From an uncultured Verrucomicrobiota bacterium (GTDB lineage: Bacteria > Verrucomicrobiota > Kiritimatiellia > CAIQIC01 > Lenti-01), in contig CALMBO010000018.1 of assembly GCA_937860055.1 (NCBI GenBank), forward strand, positions 1 to 64,000: DNA of 64,000 nt, read 5' to 3'. The notes below the pieces were generated by a model. That model ran no database searches. It was not told the DNA's origin and saw only the letters and a program-made list of their open reading frames with translations. The translations under genes and the position numbers were made by a program. Below are positions 45,337-54,226 of this stretch, one piece after another (the stretch's first letter is position 1; each line of letters opens with the position of its first letter).

Positions 45337-47196
45337 ATGATTTGCCGCCCTAAACCAGACCCCCGTGGCCTTGCGCCACGGGTGAATCAGGCAGGGTGTT
45401 GGCGTTCGCCAACGGCCCGCCTTGTTCACCAACCGCACAAGGCGGCTGGGGTCTTGTTTTTCGCATTGGCCCTCTCCGCGTTTGCGACGGAGGTGACCTT
45501 CGACGTGCAGCCGCGCCTGCTGAACCTCGGCGAAACCGCCCAGGCCACCCTCACCTTCCATGGCGTCCGCTCCGCCCCCAACATCGAATTCCCCCAGATC
45601 CCCGGCCTCCAGATCGCCGGCACCGGCCAAATGATTCAAAGCATCAATGGGGCTTCGAGCGTCCAGTTGAACTACAACCTTTTCCCCCAGAAACCCGGTA
45701 CGCACACCATCGGCCCCTACACCCTCGATTACAACGGCGAGCAAATCCAGATCCCGGCCGTCACCCTCGAAGTGCGCGCGCCGGATGGATCCGCCAACAC
45801 CTCGACCAATGAAATGCTCTTTGCGAGGATCACGTTGCCGGATCAGCCGCCCTACATCCACCAGGTCTTCGACATCACCCTCAGCCTCTATTCCCTCCCC
45901 GGCGTGGAGCTGATGTCCGACGTGAAACTGCTGGGCGGCTTTCCCGAATCGGGTTTCGTCATCGGCGGCTTCGAGGAGCTCCAGATGGTCCGCGAGGAGG
46001 TCAACGGCCAGTTTTACAATCTGCGCCGCTTCCGGGCGAAAGTCCGCGCCCTCACCGCCGGCTCCTTCGAGCTCCGCCCGGCCCTGCGCGTGGGCGTCGT
46101 GGATCCGAACCAGCGCCGCCAGACCCGCGACCCCTTCGGCTTCTTCGATCCTTTCGGCGGCCCGTCCGCCACGCCGGTCGATCTCGCCGCTCCCGCCTCC
46201 ACCTTGGCGGTCCGCCCCATTCCCGAGGAGGGCCGCCCCGCCGATTTCAGCGGCGCCGTCGGCCAGTTCGCATTCGCCATGGATGTCCGCCCGCGCGAAC
46301 TGAAGGTCGGCGAGCCCGTCACCGTTTCCCTCCGCCTGCAGGGCTCGGGCAACATCGCCGCGGCGATGCCGCCCGCCTACCGCGACAGCGACCTGTTCAA
46401 GGCCTATGAAGCAAGGCAGGTCGGCGACACGCCCGACACCGCCGCCGAGGGCGGCACCAAGACCTTCGAGCAAGTCGTCATCCCGCGCGCGGAAACCCTG
46501 AAGGAACTGCCCGCACTGCAGTTCTCCTTCTTCGATCCAACGGCCTCGCAATACCGGACCGTTTCGGCCGGCCCCTTTCCGCTCGTGGTGCATCCGTCGG
46601 AAAACGGCGCCAGCGCCTTGCTGCTCCAGGTGCCCGGCCAGGCGGCGGGCGGAGGCGCCGCGCTCGTGCTGGGCACCGACATTGTCTATCTCAAGCCCGC
46701 TCCCGCGCGCTGGCTCGATGGCGGCACCCTGTCCAGGCGCCAGCCGCTCCTGGTCGGCCTCCACGGCGCCGCCCCCCTCGTCCTTGCCGGGCTCTACTTC
46801 TCCACCCGGCGCCGCAACCGCCTCGCCTCCGACATCGCCCTCGCCCGCCGCCAGAAGGCGCCGCGCAGTGCGCGCGCCGCCCTCCGCAAGGCTGAGGTCG
46901 CCTTGAAGGGATCCGCGGGGGCCACCGCCGTTTTCGTCCCGCTGGCCGCCGCCGTGGCCGACTACTTCGGCCACCGCCTCAACCTGCCGCCCGGCGCCGC
47001 GGACGCCCCCCTCATCCTCGAAAAGCTCCGCGCGGCGCAGGTTGGAGACGACGCACTCGAGAAATGGCGTGAGTTCTTCGCCCTCTCCGACCAGATCCGC
47101 TATGCCTCGTCGGCCACCCTTTCCCGCGAGGCGCTGGAAACCTGGATCGCCACCGTGGCCTCCCTCCTCCGGAAGGCGGAAAGGGTGAAGCTGTGA
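45337..47196 (+). CDS. batD: BatD: large beta-domain membrane protein (oxygen tolerance family)
   Basis: This 619-residue protein has tandem beta-domains from TEVTFDVQPRLLNLGETAQATLTF onward, including PQKPGTHTIGPYTLDYNG, and QFAFAMDVRPRELKVGEPVTVSLRLQGSGNI, which is diagnostic of the BatD family. A membrane helix (LLVGLHGAAPLVLAGLYF) and a cytoplasmic helical tail follow. The hydrophobic export segment (AAGVLFFALALSAFA) is preceded by ~35 residues encoded by a REP-like hairpin repeat. The true start may differ from the ATG at 45337, but no better codon was seen. The gap to batC is 29 nt. Confidence 0.88.
   Translation: MICRPKPDPRGLAPRVNQAGCWRSPTARLVHQPHKAAGVLFFALALSAFATEVTFDVQPRLLNLGETAQATLTFHGVRSAPNIEFPQIPGLQIAGTGQMIQSINGASSVQLNYNLFPQKPGTHTIGPYTLDYNGEQIQIPAVTLEVRAPDGSANTSTNEMLFARITLPDQPPYIHQVFDITLSLYSLPGVELMSDVKLLGGFPESGFVIGGFEELQMVREEVNGQFYNLRRFRAKVRALTAGSFELRPALRVGVVDPNQRRQTRDPFGFFDPFGGPSATPVDLAAPASTLAVRPIPEEGRPADFSGAVGQFAFAMDVRPRELKVGEPVTVSLRLQGSGNIAAAMPPAYRDSDLFKAYEARQVGDTPDTAAEGGTKTFEQVVIPRAETLKELPALQFSFFDPTASQYRTVSAGPFPLVVHPSENGASALLLQVPGQAAGGGAALVLGTDIVYLKPAPARWLDGGTLSRRQPLLVGLHGAAPLVLAGLYFSTRRRNRLASDIALARRQKAPRSARAALRKAEVALKGSAGATAVFVPLAAAVADYFGHRLNLPPGAADAPLILEKLRAAQVGDDALEKWREFFALSDQIRYASSATLSREALETWIATVASLLRKAERVKL
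45358..45391. repeat. REP-like hairpin repeat (copy 2), inside the batD 5' end
   Basis: A perfect 8-bp stem CCCGTGGC/GCCACGGG with loop CTTGC is followed by TGAATCAGG. It shares the core and the tail with 7313-7345 and is translated as the N-terminal residues of BatD. Confidence 0.7.
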
Positions 47197-47225
47197 AAAG
47201 TTCAATGATGAATGATGAATGTAGA

Positions 47226-47993
47226 ATGAAGAATTGGGGGATTCGATTCCTGTCATTCTTCATTCTTCATTCTTCATTCTTCATTGCCGCGCCAGCGGCC
47301 CTGGCGGCGCCCCAGGACGAAGCGCGATTCGAACGCACGTTCGCCGACGCCGCGCGCACCTACGACGAAAACCGCCTGGCCGACGCCATCGCCGGCTGGG
47401 AATCGTTGGTGGACGAAGGACAGAAGCTCCCCGAAGTCCTGTTCAACCTCGGCAACGCGCACTACCGGAACGGGAACCTGGGCAAGGCCATCCTCGCCTA
47501 TCGACAGGCCCAGCGGCTCGCGCCGCGCGATCCCGACATCCGCGCCAATCTCGGTTTCGCGGCGCAGTCGGCCGGCATCGCCCTGCCTGTCCGCAAACCC
47601 CTTGCCGCGCTCCTGCTCGATGCCAGCCGCGAGGAATGGCTGGCGTCCGGATCCGCCGGCTTCTGGCTGCTGTCCCTGTCGCTGGCGACCTGGATCCTGT
47701 GGCCCCGCTTCCGCTTCATCTCGCGGCCCGCCGCCGCCGTGTCCGCCGCCTGGCTGCTCCTCGCCCTTGCCGGGCTGTGGATGCACCGGGACCTGCGCCG
47801 GACACCCGAGGGGGTCGTGATGGTCCGCGACCAGATGGTCCGATCGAGCCCGCTGGAAACCTCCACGCCGCTCCTCGCCGTTCCCGAAGGCGCGATCGTC
47901 CGCAAGCTGGATGAACGCGGGAACTGGTTGGAAATCCGCTACGATGCCACCCGCGGCTGGCTCCCCGCCGATGTCGTCTCGCCGGTGCTATGA
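47226..47993 (+). CDS. batE: BatE: TPR and SH3-domain membrane protein
   Basis: The protein has 255 residues. I chose the ATG at 47226, which opens a textbook signal peptide (MKNWGIRFLSFFILHSSFFI then AAPAALA), over the coupled GTG at 47193. TPR helices (RTYDENRLADAIAGWESLVDE, FNLGNAHYRNGNLGKAILAYRQAQRL) are followed by two membrane helices (GFWLLSLSLATWILW and AAAVSAAWLLLALAGLWM) and a C-terminal bacterial SH3 domain (AIVRKLDERGNWLEIRYDATRGWLPADVV). This is the standard BatE layout. The signal peptide is encoded mainly by a CATTCTT repeat. The 3' end overlaps the convergent methyltransferase gene by 6 nt. Confidence 0.88.
   Translation: MKNWGIRFLSFFILHSSFFIAAPAALAAPQDEARFERTFADAARTYDENRLADAIAGWESLVDEGQKLPEVLFNLGNAHYRNGNLGKAILAYRQAQRLAPRDPDIRANLGFAAQSAGIALPVRKPLAALLLDASREEWLASGSAGFWLLSLSLATWILWPRFRFISRPAAAVSAAWLLLALAGLWMHRDLRRTPEGVVMVRDQMVRSSPLETSTPLLAVPEGAIVRKLDERGNWLEIRYDATRGWLPADVVSPVL
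47254..47281 (+). repeat. 28-nt tract: CATTCTT x4 in the batE signal-peptide codons
   Basis: Four exact heptamers identical to those at 40235-40262 encode FILHSSFFI in batE. A complementary AGAATGAAGAA lies upstream around the batE start codon (about 47223-47233), so a hairpin over the start is possible. Confidence 0.9.
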
Positions 47994-48941
47994 CGTCCGG
48001 CAGATGAAGGTGGCCTGGTCCCCCGCCCCCATCCGGTTCAGCCATTCCGCCCAGCGCCCGAACTCCCGGATCTGGCGCTTCGAAAAATGCGTCTGCCGGT
48101 CGTTGTGGCCGAAGGACTCCCTGGAGTTGTGGAAGATGTTCCGGCGGTATTCCTCGCTGGCCCAGAACTGGATCTTGCTGGAATCGTCGATGGCCTCGTC
48201 CACCCGCAGGCCGCATTGTTCCGCCAGTTTCCGGAAGCTGGCGCGCGTAAAAAGGTTCTGGTGCCGCGGCGCATCCCACTGGAACCAATCCGCCCCGTAG
48301 TGGAAAAACGCGAAAGAATCCGCCAGCGGAATGCGCACCACGACGCATCCGCCCGGTTCCAGCAGCGAAGCCGCCTTCCGCAGCATCTCGTGCGGATGGG
48401 CCACATGCTCGAGCGAGTGGTTGAACAGGATGGCGTGGTAGGCTTTCCGCTCGTCCATCAGGTCAGCCCGCCGCAGTTCCACGCCTTCGGGCGTGCGGGA
48501 ATCCGCCGGCAGGAAGGGGTCGATGCCCGTGCATTCCAGCCCCGCGCATTGGAGGATCCGGATCAGGTTACCCGCCCCGCAGCCGACATCCAGCAGGCGC
48601 TGTCCATCGCGCAACCCCGTTTTTTCCAGCCAGTAGGCGTAATACGGTTTCTTGATGCGCCCCAGCAGATGTCCGGTCCAGGTTCCGCCGCCCAGCGTGG
48701 CCGAGGTGCGCGACCGGTGCAGCCATCGCCGCCAGGCCGGGATGCGGCTCGCATGGAACGAGTAGTATCCCTTCGCATAGTAGGCCCCCGGATCAGCCAC
48801 GGGCGTGGCCAGATGCAGGTGGCCGCAGGCGGCGCATTGCAGATAGTCGAAGGCATCCAGCGTCCCGTTCATCTTCTCGCGGGCCTGCAGGAGCCGGTTA
48901 CCGGCCTCGTTCCCGCAGATGATGCAGCGCAGGCGGTCCAT
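47988..48941 (-). CDS. Class I SAM-dependent methyltransferase with N-terminal zinc-ribbon-like motif
   Basis: The protein has 317 residues. Four cysteines as CIICGN and CAACGH near the N-terminus suggest a small zinc site, common in methyltransferases of polysaccharide clusters. The SAM-binding motif is LLDVGCGAGNLIRIL, with the acidic GIDPFLPAD and post-motif FNHSLEHVAHPHEML typical of Methyltransf_11/23 proteins. It is upstream-adjacent to the BatE end (6-nt convergent overlap) and 6 nt downstream of a rhamnosyltransferase-like gene, so the substrate is probably a glycan or glycolipid. Confidence 0.85.
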   Translation of the reverse strand: MDRLRCIICGNEAGNRLLQAREKMNGTLDAFDYLQCAACGHLHLATPVADPGAYYAKGYYSFHASRIPAWRRWLHRSRTSATLGGGTWTGHLLGRIKKPYYAYWLEKTGLRDGQRLLDVGCGAGNLIRILQCAGLECTGIDPFLPADSRTPEGVELRRADLMDERKAYHAILFNHSLEHVAHPHEMLRKAASLLEPGGCVVVRIPLADSFAFFHYGADWFQWDAPRHQNLFTRASFRKLAEQCGLRVDEAIDDSSKIQFWASEEYRRNIFHNSRESFGHNDRQTHFSKRQIREFGRWAEWLNRMGAGDQATFICRTS

Positions 48942-48947
48942 CGGTTC

Positions 48948-49751
48948 CTACCGGTGCAGCAGATAGCGGAACGCGCTGCGCGCCACCTCGGCGCACTGCC
49001 ACGACAGCGGCCGCCGGAACCCCTCCGTCGCTTCCGGGGCGAATCCGCTGCCCGCCCCCCACGGCCAATAGACGCCGCGCAGCACATTGGCCACGTTGTC
49101 CGGATGGATCACCTGGCACCACATCGGGCGCGAATACCCGAAGACCACCGGCGCGACATCGGCGATGTAGCGGTGGTCGCTCCCGAGCACGGTCCTGCCG
49201 CACTCCGGCGCCGACACGAAGCTCGTGAACGGATTGCAGCGGTAGCGCTGCACGTAGAAATCCCCCTGCCGCTCGGTGCAGCCGATCGGGAAACTGATGA
49301 AAAAACCGCGCGGCAGGTCCATGGCCGGGATGTGCCTCCGGGCCAGCTCCTGCACCCGTTCGATGAACCGCGGATGGATGGCGTCGTCGTTGTCGAGCCG
49401 CGTCGTGATGCGGACCTTGCCCGGCTCCTCCCGGCGGCGGATCTCCTCCATCGCAAACTCGTCGTTGAACTGCGAACAGTAGACCGGCCGGAGGAATTCA
49501 TGCCGCACCGTCAGCGCCGCCATGCGCTCCTTGAAAGGCAGCGGGGTGGCCCAATCCATGAACACCAGCCACTGGAAAGCCCCCTCGGTCTGCCGCTGCA
49601 CGGATCCCAGGCAGACGCGCTCGAACAGCTCGAAACGCCTCGCCAGCCAGCCTTCATCGATGCCCATGTGCCTGGTTTGCTGCCCGGCCGGCAGGTCGAA
49701 TTTCAGCGGGACGTTGAAGCGCGTCAGGATGAAATGATCGAACGTGTTCAT
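48948..49751 (-). CDS. Putative rhamnosyltransferase-family glycosyltransferase
   Basis: The 267-residue protein begins FDHFILTRFNVPLKFDL, matching the start of the 'putative rhamnosyl transferase' family. RFELFERVCLGSVQRQTEGAFQWLVFMDWATPLPF and TTRLDNDDAIHPRFIERVQEL, with its DxDD-like metal motif, are characteristic of GT-A folds. No membrane helix was seen. The frame extends much further upstream but only as a shadow of the ABC-permease gene; the ATG at 49751 is the natural start. It pairs with the methyltransferase gene downstream. Confidence 0.8.
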   Translation of the reverse strand: MNTFDHFILTRFNVPLKFDLPAGQQTRHMGIDEGWLARRFELFERVCLGSVQRQTEGAFQWLVFMDWATPLPFKERMAALTVRHEFLRPVYCSQFNDEFAMEEIRRREEPGKVRITTRLDNDDAIHPRFIERVQELARRHIPAMDLPRGFFISFPIGCTERQGDFYVQRYRCNPFTSFVSAPECGRTVLGSDHRYIADVAPVVFGYSRPMWCQVIHPDNVANVLRGVYWPWGAGSGFAPEATEGFRRPLSWQCAEVARSAFRYLLHR

Positions 49752-49795
49752 AGGCCCATCATGGTGCCAGCGCAGCAGGCCGCAAACAAGCGTTT

Positions 49796-50791
49796 TCAGG
49801 GCCCCTGGCGGCGGCGGGCGAGAAGCCAGAGGAACAGCGGGCCGCCGAGGACGGCGGTCAGGGCTCCGACCGGCACCTCCAGCGGCGAAGCCGCCCAGCG
49901 GCCCGCGGCATCGCAAGCGGCCAGCAGCGCGCCGCCGAACAGGAACGAGCAAGGCAGGACCGTGCGCATGTCGGGGCCGACGATCCTTCGCACGGCGTGC
50001 GGAGCCAGCAACCCGACGAATCCGACGGGACCCGCCACGGCCGCCACGCCGGCGGAGGCGATTCCCGCCCCGATGGCCGTCCAGCGGCGGACGCGAGCCA
50101 CGTCCACCCCCTGCCCCGCCGCCATTTCCTCGCCAAGGCCGAGCGGATTGTAATCGCGCGCCTGCATCGCCAGGATCGCCAGCCCCGGCACCGCCAGGAA
50201 AATCAACGTGCCGACGGACCGCCAATCCGCCGCATCGAGGCCCCCGAGAAGCCAGCGGTGGAACTCGGCCAGCTTCCACGGCGAAATGAAGCCGCTGATG
50301 ACCATGATGGCCCCGCCGCTGATGACGCCGATCGTCACGCCGGCCAGCAGCAGCGTCTGCGTCCCCGCTCCGCCCGGACGCCGCGCCAGCGACAAGACCA
50401 GCGACAAGGCGCCTCCTGCGCCCAGCAGCGCCAGCACCTGCGAGGTGTTCAGCGGTCCGAGGGCGAACCACAGGAACGGGCATGCCCGCGCCAGGAACGC
50501 CCCCAGGCTGGCGCCGCCCGCGATGCCCAGCGTCCACGGCTCCGCCAGCGGGTTGCGGAACATCACCTGCAGCGCCGCACCCGCCATTGCCAGCGCCCCG
50601 CCCGCTATCAGACCCATCAGGACGCGGGGCAGGCGGATCTGGAAGAAAATCATGCCGTCGGCCGTCCATTCGCCGATCAGGAACGAGAAAACTTCGCGAA
50701 AACTCAGCCGCTCGGTGCCGATCCACGGAAAAACGGCCAAACAAACGGCAAAAACGGCCAAAAACGCGTAAATTTTGTGGTTTTTCGTCAT
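49796..50791 (-). CDS. FecCD/BtuC-type ABC transporter permease (iron-siderophore or cobalamin)
   Basis: The 331-residue permease has about ten membrane helices. Family motifs are RLPRVLMGLIAGGALAMAGAALQVMFRNPLAEPWTLGIAGGASLGAF near the N-terminus, and VAGPVGFVGLLAPHAVRRIVGPD before the last helices. The ATG at 50791 overlaps the upstream ATPase gene stop by 4 nt (ATGA). Substrate-binding and TonB-dependent receptor genes are not in the window, so iron-siderophore, heme and cobalamin remain equally possible. Confidence 0.92.
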   Translation of the reverse strand: MTKNHKIYAFLAVFAVCLAVFPWIGTERLSFREVFSFLIGEWTADGMIFFQIRLPRVLMGLIAGGALAMAGAALQVMFRNPLAEPWTLGIAGGASLGAFLARACPFLWFALGPLNTSQVLALLGAGGALSLVLSLARRPGGAGTQTLLLAGVTIGVISGGAIMVISGFISPWKLAEFHRWLLGGLDAADWRSVGTLIFLAVPGLAILAMQARDYNPLGLGEEMAAGQGVDVARVRRWTAIGAGIASAGVAAVAGPVGFVGLLAPHAVRRIVGPDMRTVLPCSFLFGGALLAACDAAGRWAASPLEVPVGALTAVLGGPLFLWLLARRRQGP

Positions 50792-51573
50792 TTTTTCGCC
50801 AAAACGATCGGTGTTTTCGTTTCCGGGCGCCGCAAAATCTCGAGGCGGTTGCCGTAGGCCTGGAAAAGGTGGTTTTCGGTCAGGATTTCGGACGGAGCCC
50901 CTTCCGCGGCGATGCCGCCGGCCTGCAGCAGAACCAGCCGGTCGCAAAACAGCGCGGCCAGGTTGAGATCATGCATGACGGCGACCACGCGCAAGCCATC
51001 GGCGGCGCGGCGCGCGAGGATTTCCATCACGGCGGCGGCCTGGTGCAGATCGAGCGACTGCGTCGGTTCATCGAGAAGCAAAAGCCCCGGCTCCTGCGCC
51101 AGCGCGGAAGCGATCCACGCGCGGCGGCGCTCGCCGCCGGAAAGATGCGAAAGCGGCCGATGGCGCAAGGCTTCCAGCCCCACGTCGGCCAAGGCGCGCG
51201 CCACGGCCTCGCGGTCGCCGGGGTTGGGCATTTCCAGCACTCCGCCGTGCGCGTGGCGGCCCATGGCAACGACCTGTTCGACGGTGTAGTCGAACAACGC
51301 GGGACATTCCTGCGGGAGGAAGCCCAGCACCCGGGCAATCTGGATGCGGCGCTGGCGCGCCAGCGAACAGCCGTCCAGCTCCACCACCCCCTCCCGCGGC
51401 AAAAGCAGCCCCGCCGCGATCTTCAGCAGCGTGCTTTTGCCGGAACCGTTGGGACCGACGATGCCGCAGAGTGGCTCCCGCCCGAACGAAAGCGCCGGGA
51501 TCCGCAGTTCCCAGGCGTCCGTTCCATAGCCGAAGCGGACGGCCCTCAGCGCCAATTCCGCTGGCAGGCTCAT
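50788..51573 (-). CDS. FecE/HmuV-type ABC transporter ATPase
   Basis: The 261-residue ATPase has Walker A GPNGSGKST, the Q-loop near LGFLPQECP, the signature LSGGERRRAWIASALAQ, Walker B LLLLDEPTQSLD, and the H-loop VAVMHDLNLAA. It belongs to the iron/B12 importer class and drives the permease encoded just downstream. The usual order (permease before ATPase) is reversed. It lies 22 nt downstream of aspS and may be co-transcribed with it. Confidence 0.93.
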   Translation of the reverse strand: MSLPAELALRAVRFGYGTDAWELRIPALSFGREPLCGIVGPNGSGKSTLLKIAAGLLLPREGVVELDGCSLARQRRIQIARVLGFLPQECPALFDYTVEQVVAMGRHAHGGVLEMPNPGDREAVARALADVGLEALRHRPLSHLSGGERRRAWIASALAQEPGLLLLDEPTQSLDLHQAAAVMEILARRAADGLRVVAVMHDLNLAALFCDRLVLLQAGGIAAEGAPSEILTENHLFQAYGNRLEILRRPETKTPIVLAKK

Positions 51574-51595
51574 GCGGCGCCTTCCCGACCGCGAA

Positions 51596-53398
51596 TCAGG
51601 CCCCGGCCTGCGGGGATTCGGGCTTGGGCGCGACGGCGAGGCGGATATGGATGTCCCGCAGCTGCTTGTCGTCCACCGTGGACGGCGCGTTCATCATGAG
51701 GTCCATCGCCTTCTGCGTCTTCGGGAAGGCGATGACGTCGCGAATGCTGTGGCGGCCGGCCAGCAGCATGACGAGGCGGTCGGCGCCGATGGCCAGCCCG
51801 CCGTGCGGCGGAGTGCCGTACTCCAGCGCGCGGATCAGATGGCTGAAACGGCTCTGGATTTCGGATTCCGGCAACCCCTGGATCTGGAACATCCGCGCCT
51901 GGAAGGCCGGATCGTGGATGCGGATGCTGCCGCCGCCGAGCTCGGTGCCGTTGAGGACGATGTCGTAGGCCTGCGCGCGCACCTTCTCGGGATCGCTGTC
52001 GAGCAGGGGAACATCCTCCGGCTTCGGCGCGGTGAACGGATGGTGCACGCTGACCAGGCGGCCCTCGTCGTTGCGCTCCATCAGCGGGAAATCGACGACC
52101 CACGTGAACTTGAACACGTCCTGCGGAATGACTCCGGCCTGCGCGCCGGCCAGCAGGCGGATGCGGCCGAGCACCGGCAGCACCTTCTCGGCCTTGTCCG
52201 CGCCGAACAGCACGAGGTCGCCGGGCTCGATGTCCAGGGCGGTCTCCAGGCCGATCTTCTCCTCGTCGGTGAAGAACTTCACGATGGGCGATTTCCACGT
52301 GCCGTCCTCCTGCACGCGGATGTAGGCGAGGCCGCCGAGGCCGCCTTCCTTGGCAAGGCCCGTCCAATCCTCCTCGACCATCTTGATGGGCGCATGGGCG
52401 AGACCCTTGGCGTTGATGGCCTTCACGGCCCCGCCGCTTTCCAGCGCGCGGGCGAACACCTTGAACTGGGTTCCCTTGAACACGTTGGCCAGGTCGACGA
52501 TCTCCATGCCGAAGCGCAGGTCGGGCTTGTCGCTGCCGAACCGGTCCATCGCCTCGCGGTACGTCATGCGCGGCAGCGGCAGTTCCGGAACCGGATGGCC
52601 GGCGGCCTTCATCAGGCGCACGATCAGGCCGTCGATGATCTCGATGATGTCCTCGGCGGTGACGAACGACATCTCGATGTCGATCTGGGTGAATTCAGGC
52701 TGGCGGTCGGCGCGCAGATCCTCGTCCCGGAAGCACCGGGCGATCTGGACATAGCGGTCCATGCCGGACATCATGAGCAGCTGCTTGTACTGCTGCGGGG
52801 CCTGGGGCAGCGCGAAAAACATGCCCGGGCAGACGCGGCTGGGCACGAGGTAGTCGCGCGCGCCTTCCGGCGTGCTCTTGGTCAGGATGGGCGTCTCGAC
52901 CTCGACGAACTGCTGTTCGTCGAAGTAGTTCCGCGCCGTCTGGATGAGGCGGTGGCGGAGCATGAGCGCCTGCTGCATGGCGACGCGGCGGAGGTCGAGG
53001 TAGCGGAATTCGAGGCGCAGGTCCTCGCTGACGTGCTCCGCGCTGCGGTCGTCGAGCGGGAACGGCGGCGTGTGGGCCTTGTTCAGGACCGAAATGCCGG
53101 TGGCGCGCACTTCGATGCCGCCCGTGGCGATGCGGTCGTTGACCATGTCGGCGGGACGCGGACGGACCTCGCCGGCGATCTGCACGACGAATTCCCCGCG
53201 GCAGGCCTGCGCGGCGTCCCATGCCGCCTGGGAATCCCGCGGATCGAACACGCACTGGGTCACGCCGTAGCGGTCGCGCAGATCGAGGAAGATCAGTCCG
53301 CCGTGGTCGCGCACGCTGTCCACCCAGCCGCAAAGCTCGACCTTCGCCCCCGAATCGGAGGGCCGCAATTGTCCGCACGTATGTGTCCGCATCTTCAT
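51596..53398 (-). CDS. aspS: Aspartyl-tRNA synthetase
   Basis: This is a 600-residue class II synthetase of the bacterial type. The N-terminal OB-fold anticodon domain (VELCGWVDSVRDHGGLIFLDLRDRYG) is followed by motif 2 (CFRDEDLRADRQPEFTQIDIEMSF), the bacterial GAD insertion domain, and motif 3 (GGLAIGADRLVMLLAG). AAGGAAA before 53398 supports that ATG; the frame extends to 53422. Whether it is discriminating or also charges tRNA-Asn cannot be judged from the window. Confidence 0.95.
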   Translation of the reverse strand: MKMRTHTCGQLRPSDSGAKVELCGWVDSVRDHGGLIFLDLRDRYGVTQCVFDPRDSQAAWDAAQACRGEFVVQIAGEVRPRPADMVNDRIATGGIEVRATGISVLNKAHTPPFPLDDRSAEHVSEDLRLEFRYLDLRRVAMQQALMLRHRLIQTARNYFDEQQFVEVETPILTKSTPEGARDYLVPSRVCPGMFFALPQAPQQYKQLLMMSGMDRYVQIARCFRDEDLRADRQPEFTQIDIEMSFVTAEDIIEIIDGLIVRLMKAAGHPVPELPLPRMTYREAMDRFGSDKPDLRFGMEIVDLANVFKGTQFKVFARALESGGAVKAINAKGLAHAPIKMVEEDWTGLAKEGGLGGLAYIRVQEDGTWKSPIVKFFTDEEKIGLETALDIEPGDLVLFGADKAEKVLPVLGRIRLLAGAQAGVIPQDVFKFTWVVDFPLMERNDEGRLVSVHHPFTAPKPEDVPLLDSDPEKVRAQAYDIVLNGTELGGGSIRIHDPAFQARMFQIQGLPESEIQSRFSHLIRALEYGTPPHGGLAIGADRLVMLLAGRHSIRDVIAFPKTQKAMDLMMNAPSTVDDKQLRDIHIRLAVAPKPESPQAGA

Positions 53399-53491
53399 GG
53401 TTGTTTCCTTGTTCCTGCCCAAAATGACGAGCCGCGACTTTACCCTCCCGCCGTCCGCCGCGCAAACATTTCCATCCGCCGCCTTCCCCGT

Positions 53492-54226
53492 TCAGAACTT
53501 TTCGGATCCGAACCGGCCGCCCTCCCCCCCGGGAGGGGCGGGCGGGGGCTCGTCGTCGAGGGGCTGCGGGGGGCGCGGCTTGCCGAACAGCCGCACCCAA
53601 TGGGCGAACCCCATCACCGCCCCCGCCAGCAGGACCAGCAGGGCCAGCAGCCACAGCACCAGCAGCAAGGGGGCCGGATCGGTCGGATAGTCGCGGTTGG
53701 CGTCGCGGACGGCGCCGGTCAGCAGCCCCATGAGGGCAAACACGCCCAGCACCATCTCGGCCTGCTGGCAGGCGATGTGCGCCATCTCGAACCGCGGCTC
53801 CTGCATCGGGTCGGGACCGACCCGTTCCCGCAGGATGCGGCCGGCCGGATGGACCAGGAGGAGCAGCCCCAGCAGAACGGAAGGGAAAACGCCGGCCAGC
53901 TCGAAAATCACATCGCGGAAGACGATCCACAGCAGCGCCGGGCACAGGACGACGAACAAATAGCGGACCAGGTAATGGGTGGTGGAAAATCCCCGCAGAT
54001 GCCGATGGCCGGAGCGGCACCACAGGGTCCACAGCAGTCCCATCCCGCCCAAGGCCGCCCCCGCCCCGGCCCACAGACCCGCCGAAGGCCATTCCGGAGC
54101 CCCCGCCGCCGCCAGCAGCAGCACGATGCCCAGCGGAACCAGCCCCATCGCCAGCGTCTGGCGCACCTGCACCTCCGCCAGCTCCGCCCCGGCGCCCAAC
54201 GCGGGAAACAGTGGCGGCCGCTCCAT
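53492..54226 (-). CDS. Unknown polytopic membrane protein encoded downstream of trkH
   Basis: This 244-residue protein has six or so hydrophobic segments (ALGGMGLLWTLW, YLFVVLCPALLWIVF, VFPSVLLGLLLLVHPAG, VLGVFALMGLLTGAV, LLLVLWLLALLVLLAGAVMGF) and a Pro-rich cytoplasmic tail. No family was recognised. The ATG overlaps the trkH stop (TGATG), so it is translationally coupled to potassium-transporter genes and may be an accessory subunit (inference). Confidence 0.65.
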   Translation of the reverse strand: MERPPLFPALGAGAELAEVQVRQTLAMGLVPLGIVLLLAAAGAPEWPSAGLWAGAGAALGGMGLLWTLWCRSGHRHLRGFSTTHYLVRYLFVVLCPALLWIVFRDVIFELAGVFPSVLLGLLLLVHPAGRILRERVGPDPMQEPRFEMAHIACQQAEMVLGVFALMGLLTGAVRDANRDYPTDPAPLLLVLWLLALLVLLAGAVMGFAHWVRLFGKPRPPQPLDDEPPPAPPGGEGGRFGSEKF

